Part shown: positions 43,040 through 54,837 of the stretch, piece by piece
Position numbering within the stretch: position 1 is the stretch's first letter
Layout: every line of letters begins with the position of its first letter
Source of the DNA: Hybos culiciformis
Lineage: Eukaryota > Arthropoda > Insecta > Diptera > Hybotidae
Direction of reading: 5' to 3'
DNA length: 64,000 nucleotides
Assembly (NCBI GenBank): GCA_964007475.1
Contig: OZ023273.1
Span: 76,359,737-76,423,736, forward strand
Notes under the pieces: generated by a model
Told to the model about the DNA's origin: nothing
What the model saw: only the letters and a program-made list of their open reading frames with translations
The model's database searches: none
Made by a program: the position numbers and the translations under genes

Positions 43040-44433
43040 TTAAGCCTTATATTTTATAATTCTATTCTTGTGCACCCTAATTGGTTTATTTTTATCATTT
43101 AAAAAAGTTACGTTTAAACCATCAATTTTTGTAATTGTATAGGGGCCAGAATATAAATTATCTAATTTTTTTCTATGTTCTTCTTTTAGAAGAATTTTAT
43201 CGTTTACTTTGAATTGACTTCCTGTCGATTTCATATCGTATATTGATTTGTTTCGAATTTTTTCCTTAAGTAGTAACTCTTGAATAATTTTGTTTGCATT
43301 TTGTAATTGGTATTTTACATGTTTGGTATAACTATCAAAATTGTACACCGGTTCTATTTTGTTGTCTAACAAAAAATCATGCGAATTTGGTTGTTTAGCA
43401 AATATCAACTCGTAAGGAGAATATTTGAAATTAAAATTAGAATTTAGTGTTATATTGTAATTATACGTAAAGTATTTTAAGTATTCATCCCAATTGTCAT
43501 GATTTTCATTGATATATGATCTAAGATATTCGTTGAGAACACGATGGTTTCTTTCAACAGTTCCAACTGTTTCGTGGTGGTAAGGTGTCGAAAAACTATG
43601 TTTAATTTTTAGTAACTTAAATAATTCTGCTGTTACACTATTGGCATACTCAGTACCGCAATCAGTAATAATTTTCCTCATTGGGCCGTATAAAAGAACA
43701 AAGTGTTCGAAAATAGCTTGCGCAATAGTGGTAGCTTCCTTATTAGCTACTGGTATAGTTATTAAATATTTTGTTAAGTCACACACTAATGTGACTGCAT
43801 ATTGATTTTTATAAATGGTTTTTTGAAGCGGTCCTATCGTGTCTATAATTATAGTATCGAACGCTTTATTAGGTGTTTTTGTGATATGAAGCGGTTCGAT
43901 GTTTTTAATTTTTGCTTTGTTTAGTTGACAATCTTTACAATTTCTGACGTACGTCGCCACGTCTTTTTTCATACCTTTCCAATAAAAACCTGATCTCAAT
44001 TTTGCGTATAGTCTTTTTTGACCTGCGTGACCTCCAAATATAGGGTCAATATGATAACGATGTAACAGTTCTTGTTTCTCCCCAGTACTAATAATGGGTA
44101 AAAGACGTGAAACTATCGCGATTTCTAATTCTTTTATATTCTTTTTTGAAATCTTAATGAATTCTTTCGTATTAAATAATTTAAATATATCATCTTCTTT
44201 ATTTATTTGAATTTTATAAATTTTTGTTTTAATTAGGGTTTTTTCTAGTTGAACGAGAAACAATGCTAAAATTGTCTCTTTTTTTAAAATTTTACTACAT
44301 CCAGGCTCTAATGTCTGGTAAATATTTGAAATGTCGTTTGTGTAAACTAGTTTACGTTTTTTGTATATTTTACAACTATCTATTGAGTTAAAGATTAGTT
44401 GAGGTATTTTATAATTAAATTTACCCTCATAAA
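43040..44433 (-). pseudogene. Gypsy element 2 integrase region of pol
   Basis: The longest open part (43,040-44,263, 407 aa) has the HHCC zinc finger (LLHRYHIDPIFGGHAGQKRL, then CKDCQL), the catalytic core with IIIDTIGPLQ (first Asp), ITDCGTEYAN (second Asp) and VERNHRVLNEYL (Glu), then a C-terminal domain with LYSGPYTITKI. The frame is continuous upstream to about 44,430, where it is separated from RNase H by a frame break near GGAAAATAATAATT. Residues needed for strand transfer all look present. Confidence 0.85.
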
Positions 44434-44436
44434 TTA

Positions 44437-45003
44437 TTATTTTCCTTTTTGATCTAAACTTTTGTTAGTATTTTTATTATTATTTTCATGAATTTTTGTA
44501 TTTTGTGCTTCTTTATTTTTAGACATTAATCGCGTTGTTACATTAACTTTATGTTCTTGGTTTTGTATTGATTTTAATTCATCTATTGAGATACGAGAAA
44601 GTGCATCTGCTACAACATTATGTTTTCCCTTAATATACTCTACTGTAAAATTATATTCTTCTATATCTAGTCTCATTCTAGTTAATTTTGAAGATGGGTT
44701 TTTTAAAGAAAACAGATAAATTAGAGGTTTATGATCAGATCTAATAGTAAATTTTGTTCCGTAAATATATGGTCTATAGTGTAAAATTGCGAAGTGTATT
44801 GCAGCTAATTCTTTTTCGATCGTTGATTTATTCATTTCACCTTTTGTGAAACTACGTGAAGAATATGAAATTGGTAAATCGTTGCCATCGATCTCCTGAC
44901 TTAGGGTGGATCCTATTCCCAAGTTAGAAGCGTCAACAGTAATGATGAAAGGTTTTGAAAAATTTTGATAACTTAAGATTGGAGGATTAATTAAACAATT
45001 TTT
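44437..45003 (-). pseudogene. Gypsy element 2 RNase H region of pol
   Basis: Read from just after the TAA at 45,004-45,006. TVDASNLGIGSTLSQ, then STIEKELAAIHFAILHYRPY, then TIRSDHKPLIYL and VVADALSR are the RNase H motifs, with Asp, Glu and Asp catalytic residues. It stays in the same frame as the RT upstream, separated only by the nonsense codon. Confidence 0.85.
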
Positions 45004-46930
45004 TTAAATTTCGAATGATTTTTGACACTCTTGTGTCCAAGAAAAATTTACTCTTAGTCTTGTCATATTATTTAATGGTTTGGCTATAGATGCAAAGTTG
45101 GGTATAAATTTTCTATAGTAGTTCATAAATGCAACAAATCGTTTGGTAGCGTCTTTATCTCTTGGTACTGGATAGTTTCTGATCGTATCTATTTTGCTAC
45201 TATCTGGGTAGATACCTCGATCGGTACATTTATGTCCTAGGTATGTAACTTCATTTTTGAAAAACGAACATTTTTCTTGATTAAGTTTAAGATTGAATTT
45301 TTTACAAACTTCGAAAATAGATTTAAGATTTTTAAGGTGATGTTCGACTGAACAGCCAATACATATGATATCGTCAATGTATAGAAAACATTGTAACGGT
45401 GTAAGACCTGAGAACGCTAACGCCATCATTCTAGAAAATGAATTGGGTGAGTCATTTAGACCAAATGGAAGAACTTTCCATCTAAAAGAACCTTTGTCTG
45501 TGCTAAAAGATGTTATATCTCGTGAGTTTTCATTAAGTGGAACTTGATGAAATCCTGAGTAAAGGTCGAGTACAGTAAAAAATTTTGATCTGCCTAAATT
45601 GTCTAATATGTCTTCTATTCTTGGCAGTGGATATTTATCTGCAATTAATTTTTTATTTACTAGACGGTAATCTATGCATAATCTCCATTTTTTATCTGAA
45701 CCTTTCTTAGGCACTAAAATAATAGGGCTGTTAAAATTAGATTGGCTTGGTTCAATAAGATCATTTTTTAATAAATTATTTACTTGGTCGTCGATTTCCT
45801 GTTTTTGGGAGTATGGAAGTCTATAATTCTTCACATATACTGGAGTATTATTATCTATCCTTAAATTTTGTGTTGTCATTTTATCATCTTTCATATGGAA
45901 AATATTACTATATTGTTCGCATAAATTTAATAATTTTTCTTGATATTGCGGTTTGGTATTTTTAGATATTATTTGAAGCAATTTGTTTGTTCTATTCTGA
46001 TTTTTATTTGTGTCAATTCTTAGGATGTTAAAATTTGAAAGAGGTTCTGATTTAAGTGAAGTATTTTTAGGAATTATTCGAATTTTATCTGATAAGTTTA
46101 AAACTTTAATTAAAGGGGTTTTTGATGAAACTATCGTACGTGGAATGAAAATATCAGGTGCGATTTCTTGGTCAAGTACCACACAAGGAGAATCATTTGG
46201 AAGAATGAAAGTACGAATGACTTCACATCTTGAAGGTAAAACAATTGAATTTTCACTAGGGTTTTCTAAAATTGGAATTGAAAAAGAATAAGAATTATTG
46301 TTGAGTGTTAATTGCATAGAATCATAATTTATTTGACACTTATAGAATTTAAGAAAGACTTTGCCTAAAATACCATCCGAAGGGATATTAAATTCGTCTG
46401 GAACTACGTGTAGTAAACAAGATAAAATTGTATGTTTAAAATGAAAATTGACGTTGATTGTACCTAAACTTTGTATAGAATTTTGCGTTATTCCCAAAAT
46501 GCTTATAATATTATTTGAATTTAATTTATTTTCTAAGTTAAAATTTGAATTGATTGATGAAATTTTTATTAACGAAATATCTGCTTGAGTATCGACTAGA
46601 AATGTTGAGCCTTGGAAATTTAATTTAGAATTTAAGATAATAAAATCAGAAAAATTTGGATTGATGTTAAAAACATTTTTTGTAATTAATTTAGGTTTTG
46701 TATGTAAATTTGGATAATAATTGAGAAAATTTTTATTTTCGTTTGAATAATTCGTATTTCTGTTTGGATTTGGTCTTAAATTAGAGTTATAAAAAAATTT
46801 CGTTGTATTCGAGTTTGAATGTGTGTTAAATTGTGAACTAGGATTAATGTAATGTGTATTAAAGTTAGCGTTTTTATTTAATTTTGCTGTAAACGCATTT
46901 GATCTTGTTCCCCCTGGCCGTTTTGGGGGG
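45004..46930 (-). pseudogene. Gypsy element 2 protease and reverse transcriptase region of pol
   Basis: Open from near 46,930 (overlapping the end of gag in another frame) to a TAA at 45,004. The protease has VDTQADISLIK, with Gln for the usual Gly. The RT has LPYSQKQEIDDQV, WRLCIDYRLVNKKL, FTVLDLYSGFHQVPL and the catalytic FLYIDDIICIG. The nonsense codon lies at a Leu/Lys position (EI-stop-KNCLIN) and looks like a single T-to-A change. Expression would need recoding from gag. Confidence 0.88.
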
Positions 46931-48172
46931 CCTGGTCGTTTCCCGCGTATCGTACATATAATTATTTTGGTTAAAATTTCTATTTATATTTCTTCTATTA
47001 CCGCGATTATTATTAAAGTTCCCACGATTATTGTTATAGTTACCTCGATTATTATTAAAATTACTTCGATTATTGTTCAAATTATTACGATTATTGATTT
47101 GAAAATTATTATTTAGAAATCGTTGATTTTGGTGTCTAAAATTTCCCCTGTTATAATTTCCACGAAAATTATTATTGGTACGATTTCTATAAGAATTGCT
47201 AGACGAATTATTATTGTTTTTTGTTCTAAATGACAGAACCTGTTTTTCTTGCGATTGTAAATCTATTTCTATTAAAAATTTTGAGACTACTTCTCTAGGA
47301 TCTTCAAATTTGGTCGATGATAAAACTGCTTTGGTCAGATCAGATCTTGCATTATTTCTGCACATTTCAACTGTTTTTTCAATACAAATTTCTTTAGCTT
47401 TTTGTGTTGGTATACCTTCTAAGACAAGTGAACGACGAAAAGCTTCAGCCAATTCGTTAGCCTTTTCTGAAAAATTTTGTAAAGAGTTCCTATCCGTTCT
47501 CAAAGCTTTTATTTTTCCCTCTATAATTTTAGAACTTTCTGGTCTTATTGAATTGTTAAGATCTTGTTTAATAAGTTCTACTGTATTAGACGTATCAGCT
47601 ATAGATTCGCGAGCTGTACCATCAAGCTTTGATAAAATAAAATTAGCTAATAAATTTTTTAAGTCTTGTGTTTCGGCTAGTGTGTCCAATAAATTTATTG
47701 AATCGATGAAAGATTTAAGTAATAATGGATCACCACTGTAATTTCTATTTATCTGTGAACTAGCTGTACGCAAAAATTCAACATTAGAAAGAGCCATTTT
47801 GTCCAGAGTATTATCAAAGTTTTCTTCAGAACTATTTGATTTTACTGAACTTTGTTCTGTATCGCTTTGAATTATTTTGATCTGTATTAGAATATCTTTT
47901 GGAAGTAGATCTATACACTTTAATTTTTTGAAGCTTTCTTGTAATTTATCGTAACAATGATGACAATCTTTAGTTAATGTTAGATGATGTTCTTCGAATG
48001 TAATACAAGCTTGAAGAACTGTATGTACGTAGATGTTGTATGTTTCTTCAATATTTAATTTAATTGCTTGTAATGTATCTAAATTTTTTGGTTTAAGGTC
48101 TTTCAGAATTCGTTTGTAAGCTTTACAAAAATTTTCTTTAGCTGTTTTAATTTCGAGACGAGCTTCTTCCAT
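46874..48172 (-). CDS. Gypsy element 2 Gag
   Basis: 432 aa, intact. The N-terminal half is helical and charged. The middle carries the Gag capsid-like core (NYSGDPLLLKSFIDSINLLD, then AFRRSLVLEGI and AKEICIEKTVEMCR). The C-terminus is a nucleocapsid-like Asn/Arg/Gly-rich tail with repeated NNNRGN, in place of a zinc knuckle. The start ATG (48,172) follows the tandem-repeat leader directly. It would assemble virus-like particles in the cytoplasm. The closest relative here is the plus-strand copy at 62,109. Confidence 0.88.
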   Translation of the reverse strand: MEEARLEIKTAKENFCKAYKRILKDLKPKNLDTLQAIKLNIEETYNIYVHTVLQACITFEEHHLTLTKDCHHCYDKLQESFKKLKCIDLLPKDILIQIKIIQSDTEQSSVKSNSSEENFDNTLDKMALSNVEFLRTASSQINRNYSGDPLLLKSFIDSINLLDTLAETQDLKNLLANFILSKLDGTARESIADTSNTVELIKQDLNNSIRPESSKIIEGKIKALRTDRNSLQNFSEKANELAEAFRRSLVLEGIPTQKAKEICIEKTVEMCRNNARSDLTKAVLSSTKFEDPREVVSKFLIEIDLQSQEKQVLSFRTKNNNNSSSNSYRNRTNNNFRGNYNRGNFRHQNQRFLNNNFQINNRNNLNNNRSNFNNNRGNYNNNRGNFNNNRGNRRNINRNFNQNNYMYDTRETTRPPKTARGNKIKCVYSKIK

Positions 48173-48184
48173 AAAAAAAAATTT

Positions 48185-48400
48185 CGAAATTAAAATAATT
48201 GCGGAGTGGTTACCTTGTATTGAAATTAAAATAATTGAGAAATGGTTACCTTATGTTGTTGTCCCTTTAAAAAAATTGAGGAGTGGTTACCTTATATTGT
48301 AGTTCACTAAGAAAAAAAAATTGAGGAGTGGTTACCTTATGTTGAAGTTCACTAAAAAAATGTTGAGGAGTGGTTACCTTATGTTACACAATGAGATCTG
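48185..48400 (-). repeat. Leader tandem repeat of gypsy element 2 (about 46-bp unit)
   Basis: Five copies of a unit containing GAGGAGTGGTTACCTTATG (plus strand), near 48,210, 48,243, 48,283, 48,327 and 48,368, immediately upstream of gag. The same array precedes gag in the plus-strand relative. Confidence 0.88.
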
Positions 48401-49628
48401 AATTATATTGGAAATCATGAAGAAATTCATACTTCAGAGATAACAAAGATGTCAAGCAAACAATCAAAAATAAATTCGATATTTTTATAGTTTGCAATAT
48501 AAAATTTTGTAGTAAAAAAAAATTCGTCAACAAGAAATTGAAAGAAGTCCATTCAAAGTTTCGATAAAAATTTATAATATTTATTAATTTGCATTTATCA
48601 TAATGATAATAAAAATTTATTTTATAATCGTTAATAAGAATATTTGTTTTTATATTTAATAATAATATATGTTAAAAAAATTTATATAATGATAATATTT
48701 GTTTTATTTTGAAATAGTGTAAATCCAATTAAATTTTCTAGTTAAATTTTTTAATTCATTTTAAAAATTTTTTTTTTTTTTTTTTTTTTAATTTTGAAAA
48801 ATTTAAATAATATTGGTAATAATATTAAAAAAAAGATTAAATTTAAATAATATAATAATATTAATAATAAATGAGATACTTGTTGTTGATTATGTTGTTG
48901 CTAATGATGTTGCTACTGTTGCTGCTGCTAATGTTTATACTGCTGTTGCTGTTGCTAATGTTACTGTTGCTCATGTTGCTGCTGTTGTTGATGTTGTATT
49001 CAAAAAAAATTTATTTCCATTTTAGAATAATATTTTAATTTTATATTATTTTTTATTTTTATAATTTAGATTTTCTTAATAATTAAAATTTTATTTTTAA
49101 ATTATATTGGGTGTTCGAAAAGAATTTCCAATAATTCGATTCGCTTTTTGCATAAAATTTATTATTATTATTTTTTTTTCATGTTGTTTTTATGATGTTT
49201 TTTTTTTCATTGTGAATTGACAGATAAATGCCCATTTATAAAAATTTGCATGTATGTGTTAAAAAAAATTTTCTTTGTCCAAATAAATAATTTTTATAAA
49301 TTTTTTTTTTAATGGCCGCTATTGGCAAAATTTTTATTATTTTAATTTTTTCTTTTATTTAGAAAATTCTCCTTTTTTTTTCGTTAAGTTTTTTTTTGAA
49401 AGTTAATTTAAATTTTTTGAGGTCATTTTAAAGTTATTTTAATTTCAAAAAAAAATTATTTTCTTTAAAATAAATTTATTTTCCCGTTTTATGAATTTAG
49501 GTTTTCCCTTTTTTTTTTCTAGGTAAGTAAGTATGATAAAAAATTGATTTTTTTTCAGGTTTTTTAGGAAAATACTAAAAAATTTTATTTTATTAATTTT
49601 TGAAAAACTTTTCCTCTTTTTAATCCTC

Positions 49629-49660
<32 letters not shown>

Positions 49661-50132
49661 AAAAAATATTTCTATTTTGAGATTTTATAGCTTTTAATAA
49701 TAATATTTTTTTTCTCATTTTTATTTCATTTATCCAAAATTTTTCCACCATTTTTTCTTTCCAAAAAAAAAAATTCCAATTTCAAAAAAAGAAATTTTTT
49801 TTTTTTGATTTGTTTTTCGTTGTCACAAATTTTATTAGTTTCTTAATTTGATAAAAAATTTTTTTTTCATATTTTTTTTTTTGAAATTATTGAATTCCAT
49901 TTTTATTTTAATTGTTTAAAAAAAATTTTATTTTTTTTTTGAACTTGTAAAAATTCAATTTCCACCATTTTTTTTTTTTGATTCAGTTTTTATTCTTTTG
50001 TTCACTTATATTTCAAATAGAAATTTATTTTATATTTTTTTTTTTTTCAGATTAATTTTATTTTTAAATTACTTTTATTTTACTAGTAATACTTTTATTA
50101 ATTTTTGAAAAAGAAATCTGTCACGGTCGCCA
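48401..50132 (-). other. Long 5' leader of gypsy element 2
   Basis: About 1.7 kb of extremely T-rich (plus strand) sequence between gag and the 5' LTR, without coding signature. A GTTGCTGCT-type trinucleotide-rich tract (48,885-49,000) is compositionally unlike the rest; a similar tract on the opposite strand lies at about 61,045-61,210 near the related element. The plus-strand ORF through it is not a gene. Confidence 0.6.
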
Positions 50133-50365
50133 TGTAATACCTACCGGTATTATTATTAATTGAAACACAAGTGAACAGATTATTTATACGACTTTATTCT
50201 TTGACTTCATATTTACAACTCTCTTGCTTAATACTAATATCTTATATTTTATATTAATAAGAAGAGAGAGTGAGAGTATCCCACAGCCGATGTCACTCAT
50301 CACTCATATTATATTTAATTAATATTCTATGAGTGAAGAGTGTCATACTCTAAGGGCGCACTACA
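50133..50365 (-). repeat. 5' LTR of gypsy element 2
   Basis: 233 bp, no difference seen from the 3' LTR, indicating very recent insertion. It directly adjoins the primer-binding site at 50,132 and below. Confidence 0.95.
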
Positions 50366-50702
50366 GGACCAATACTGTTCACTGATCGGATGCAAAAGAT
50401 AAACTCTCAAATTTTATGTTTAACTACTGCGCTTTTAAACAATTTTTAAGTGCGACGCGCAATAATACTACAAGAAAAAAATTAATGAAAACTACATTTG
50501 TAGTTTTTCTATTAGTGGCTGACAACAATTTTATAGTAGGCACATTAGTATGTTTAGTAGGCAGAAAATTTAAATATGAATGTTGAGAGTTGCAAGTTGA
50601 AAATAAAAATTGCAAGTTGAAAGTATGAAAAAAATTTTAAAAAAAATTACAAAATAAAATATAATGAAAATTTATGTTGAAATAGATATATGCGTTGTTA
50701 CA

Positions 50703-50783
50703 CTACTCTTTTTGTTGACAATACATAAGTCGAAACGCTTTCGATTCCAAATCAAAACCTAACAATACAGCTTCATTAGCTTT
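50703..50783 (-). pseudogene. Copia pol end of copy A, cut at the duplication joint
   Basis: Encodes the copia segment NEAVLLGFDLESKA, homologous to 57,690-57,772. Homology stops at 50,783, where the right half of the hAT MITE begins. Confidence 0.8.
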
Positions 50784-51082
50784 AACTCAATGATAAAACA
50801 TTGGATACTTTGTGTGTTCAAATTTTTATTTTTCCATTTAGTTTATTCACTTCCGGTTTATTGAAAAGTATAAAATTTTATTTTAATAAAAAATATTTCA
50901 TAATTTAATTTGTTATAATTTTAATGTTTTGAACTAAATAAACTAATATTTATGTTAAAGAATAACTTAATTTAATTTTTTAATATATTTTAATTTTTGT
51001 ATGAAATTCCGGAATTCCAGGTTTCATTTCAAGACAATTCCGAAAATCCGGAATTAATTTTTTTTGAAAAATGATTTCCCTA
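50784..51082. mobile_element. hAT MITE, right part only (copy B)
   Basis: Matches about 1,618-1,915 up to the terminal CCCTA. The left 400 bp are missing because the duplication breakpoint lies inside the element. Confidence 0.75.
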
Positions 51083-51637
51083 GTCCCGCCCAGTGGTGGT
51101 CGCTGGGTAGGATCAATCAATTTTTTGTTACGAAATTTACGTGTTTAATCGTTTCCTCTTTTTATCTACCAAATTTGAATGAAATTCTTTGTTACGAAAT
51201 TTGTATGTAATCATTTCCTCTTTTTACGTACCAAATTTGAATGAAATCGGAAATAAATTTTTTGTTACGAAATTTGTGTGTAATCAGTTCCTCTCTTTAC
51301 ATACCAAATTTGAACGAAATCGGACGAACTTTTGAAGTGGGCCCTCAGGGGGGGTCGCTAGGTAGGAGGCCAATCAAATTTGAAAATAGCCCATAACGAC
51401 CCTCGATCTGAGACAAATAAATAGTGTAAGTTTGAAAACGATCGGCTGAGCGGTTTAGGTGCCTATTCGGAATAGACAAACAGCGTTTCTGTTTCATATG
51501 ATAGAATTTCACTAATTCGAAAAGGAAATAAACTAAATAAATATTAACAACAAAATCAGTTGATCTTTAATTCTGTTATTGTACAATTTTTTAATTCTAT
51601 CTATATATGGTTTTTTTTTTTTTTTTTTGCTTTCCAG

Positions 51638-52630
51638 TAGAGCTTCTCATTTCCCGTAATTTTCAAATCCCGGGATCCCGGAATTTTTTTATAAGCACAA
51701 ATTAAAAAAAAAATATCTCATAAAATATTGCCATGCTTTCGATCCACTTCAACTTGACATGATGGGGTTACCTAAGTTGATATTTTACATAATAACAAAG
51801 AAAAATACTGCATTATAAAAAATTAGTTAACAACTTGAAATTTGCTTTCTAATCCTCAAACTTCGATTATTTTAAATAAATTTTAATTCTATATATATTA
51901 AACTGCACTTATTTAGTTTTTAAATTCTTTATACTGACTTCATTTCGTTTCCACAAACTTAGAAAGTCAAAATTGACCCACTTCCCGGTATCCAATCGAG
52001 CTGAAATTTACTTTAGCATTACATACACATCTTTATAAAACTTCACTACCTGGTCTCCAAACTTAGTAAGTCAAAATCGATCCAATTTCCGGTATCCAAT
52101 CGAGGTAAAATTTTGCACATCACTTTGTCGTCGATAACAATATACTTTGGCATCACAGACTTACCCACACACACACACCTTTATATGAACTTCATATCAA
52201 TAGCCTCGCATATAAAGGATTTATATCAAAAACTTTGTTTTTATGGGTTGTGTTTTTTCTATACTAAAATTGTATATTTTAATTTTGGCTTTATACTGAA
52301 ACAGTGAATGAAATTACGAGTATGTGATATATAAACATCAAAGTTAGCATAGCACTAATAATGAAGGAAATCTCCGTAATTGTATAGAAAATAATCTATA
52401 TATTGTACTTAGCGCTATACTAACAGTACGCCGCATTCAGCAGTCACCTAATTAATTCTGTCTACCTTAGATATAAACCTAAACCTAAAATTTAGTGCAA
52501 TCGCTATTATATTTTTAGATTAAGCGGAAATCCCGGGATTTTTGTTTGAAATCCGGGGATTACGGGATTAAATTTTACAACCCGGAATCCCTGGAAAACG
52601 CGATCCCGGGATCCCGTTTGAGAAGCCCTA
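51638..52630. mobile_element. hAT-type element, GC-rich hairpin ends (copy B)
   Basis: Orthologous to 3834-4856, with the same flanking repeats (CTTTCCAG and CTTTCCAC). Left end mutated to TAGAGCTTC. Confidence 0.75.
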
Positions 52631-52919
52631 CTTTCCACACATCGTTAGTATTTTGTTATGTATGTGTAGTATCGCTATTTTATTTTCGGAAATGCATGCT
52701 ACATGCTACAACGTCTTATATTTCTCTGCTTTTATATTTGTTTTTACTTTTTAACATACTACATTCTGGGGTTATTACCCCTATTTTCCAGCGTTGTGGC
52801 TTTACTTTTCGTCACGCAGCACTATATTCTGTCTTCTTTTTTCCCCTTTTTTGTGCAAAATTTTTTAACAATACCTCGCTAAAGAAGTCAAACTTCAAAA
52901 ATGTTTTTGTATTAATCAT

Positions 52920-53314
52920 AACATACGACTAGCGTGATTAAGCATCATAACTTATGATTTCAGGTAAATCATAAGATAATCACGATGTATAACGTAGTAA
53001 TTATATGCAAAGATTATTCATCTTGCGCGAAGATTTTTAATCATAGGGCTATTTTTTCGTTATGATTAGGAGTCTATGACTGATATAATCATATTGAATG
53101 AAAGGGCATTTCTTTGCGTGTAAGAAGAAAAACACCTGGTTGATATATTTAATTTAATCTCTTTATTATATTATAAATGACTTCTTATTAGAATGAATGA
53201 TGATCGTAGAATGAATAGAAACTAACACACAATGTTAAACATAAACGAACATATAAAACGTTTGACATTGTGAAAATTAATGGTCTCGTTTATAATTTGG
53301 ATTACCCTTCTAAC
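52920..53314 (-). repeat. Ty1/copia 3' LTR (copy B), left border uncertain
   Basis: Preceded on the minus strand by a purine tract TTGAGGAGGAG and starting TGTTAGAAGGG at 53,314. Relative to copy A it contains an extra segment at about 53,010-53,045. Confidence 0.45.
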
Positions 53315-53352
53315 ACTCCTCCTCAATACAAATTCACATTCATATAAACTAA

Positions 53353-53957
53353 TTAATTGGACATTAAGTTGAAACCATCTCTCAATTTGATAAATCGATC
53401 TTTAGCTAATCCCTTGGTCAACATGTCTGCTAACATGTCTTCAGTTGGGCAATATTTGCATAATAATTCCTTCTTGTGGACGTAGTCTTTCACGAAATAT
53501 CTCCAAACATTGATATGCTTGGATCTACATGTTAATTTTTCTGTTTCTATCAAATTTAATACGCTTTGGTTATCTTCATATATTGTGGTACAATCACCTT
53601 CAGCTAATAATTTTTGTAACCATCTAGCCTCTTTTCGGCTAAGAAAACAAATTCCGCCTCTGTTGTGGATAGGGATACACAATCTTGTTTCCTGCATGAC
53701 CAGCTTATTGGACCTCCGAGGTCAAATACGTAACCCGAACTTGATTTACGTGACTCACGACATTCCGCCCAATCTGCGTCAGCATAACCCACTAAATTTT
53801 CATTTTCATTACATCCCAATTTCAACTTTAATTTAGAAGTTCCTTTCAAATATGTAATTATTTTCTTCACTTGATTCCAATCTTTTGATAATGGTTTTGA
53901 TAATTTCTGAGATAATATTCTAACAGCCGCTGCAATATCTATGCAATATTTATGCAT
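53353..53957 (-). pseudogene. Ty1/copia RNase H (copy B)
   Basis: Two overlapping frames cover the domain: YADADWAECRESRKSSSGYV, then CVSLSTTEAEFVFLAE (53,604-53,957), then TTIYEDNQSVLNLIE, SKHINVWRYFVKDYV and DMLADMLTKGL (53,353-53,697). The Asp, Glu and Asp catalytic residues are present. The frame change near 53,650 disables a continuous Pol. Most of this is deleted in copy A. Confidence 0.88.
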
Positions 53958-54837
53958 ATATACAGTAAACTACCTATTGCACTTCGATATCTGACATTAT
54001 CTTGATATAGTTCTTCACAAGGATCTCTATTGGTTAGATTTAATGAAATATCCGATATCTTCGCATTGGAAAGCCCGAATTTCAATACAACATCATTAAT
54101 ATATTTTTCTTGATCTATTAAAAAACTATTATTCCACTTTGTAATTCTAATCCCCAAATAATTGCTAACTTCACCAAGGTTTTCGACTGTAAAATTTTTC
54201 TTCAGTTTATTTGCAACAGTTTCTGCATAATTATCGTAATTAGTTGCAATTAAAATATCATCGACGTAAACTAACATATATATAGCATTACTAGAATTTT
54301 TACTATGGTACACATCCAAACAATTATCTGCTGCACTTTGCCTTAAATTTAATTCAATTAATAATTTATGTAATATTGCATTGAATACCTTACCGCTCTG
54401 TTTCAAACCGTATATACTCTTTTAAATAAACTTTATCTTCTTGTCCTCTTTCTGCAAATCCAGGAGGTTGATGCATATAAATTTCTTCTTTGAGATTTCC
54501 ATTCAAAAAAGTTTTTTTAGCATCATAGTGATAAATTTTCATTTTTCTAGCAGCTGCAATATATAGCAATGTTCTAAAACTAGTTTGTTTCGCCACTAGA
54601 GCAAAAACTTGGTCGTAATCAATTCCGAATTTTTGACTGAAACCTTGAGCAACAACTCGCGCTTTGTACCTCCTCATTTTTCCTTCCATATCCGTTTTTG
54701 TTTTGAATACCCACTTGCAGCCAACAACATTCTTATCAATTGGTAAATCAATTAACAAAAAGTATTATTTTCAATCAGGGAATTCATTTCCTTCTTCATT
54801 GCATTTATCCAATTTTTCCTATTACAACCTCAAATAG
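53939..54837 (-). pseudogene. Ty1/copia reverse transcriptase (copy B)
   Basis: 54,390-54,758 has GCKWVFKTKTDMEGKMRRYK, VVAQGFSQKFGIDYDQVF and FLNGNLKEEIYMHQPPGF. 53,939-54,406 has MLVYVDDILIATNYDNY (catalytic YVDD) and LGIRITK. A frame break near 54,415 separates them, and another lies near 54,762 where an A-run is shortened. The RNA-dependent polymerase motifs are intact although the reading frame is not. Confidence 0.88.

Larger units (their letters stand above)
42343..50365 (-). mobile_element. Ty3/gypsy element 2, full length, identical LTRs
   Basis: 8,023 bp. LTRs at 42,343-42,575 and 50,133-50,365 (233 bp) are identical by eye over their whole length. The target duplication GGAC is exact (42,339-42,342 and 50,366-50,369), and the insertion lies inside the 5' LTR of gypsy element 1. 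The primer-binding site TGGCGACCGTGACAG (tRNA-Arg type) follows the 5' LTR, and a purine tract AAAAGGAGGGAGG precedes the 3' LTR. It encodes gag and pol (protease, RT, RNase H, integrase). Pol has a nonsense codon and a frame break, so this copy is recent but probably not autonomous. Confidence 0.95.
38654..50702 (-). mobile_element. Ty3/gypsy element 1, internally deleted, hosting two later insertions
   Basis: LTRs begin TGTAACACC and end GTTGTTACA. The left (3') LTR is 38,654-39,746; the right (5') LTR is 42,132-42,342 plus 50,366-50,702. The primer-binding site follows the 5' LTR on the minus strand (TGGCGCCCAACTAGTGACTC, read from about 42,130 down). A hAT MITE sits in the left LTR and a complete gypsy element in the right LTR. 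A single 730-aa ORF lies between. It inserted in copia pol of copy A; no clean target duplication is visible. Confidence 0.85.

Noticed and set aside
47196..47741. 181-aa plus-strand ORF (and 62,617-62,934 minus strand)
   Set aside because: Antisense shadows of the gypsy gag coding regions.
48813..49025. Val/Ala-rich plus-strand ORF
   Set aside because: It is a read-through of a GTTGCTGCT trinucleotide-rich tract in the retroelement leader; no start context or domain.
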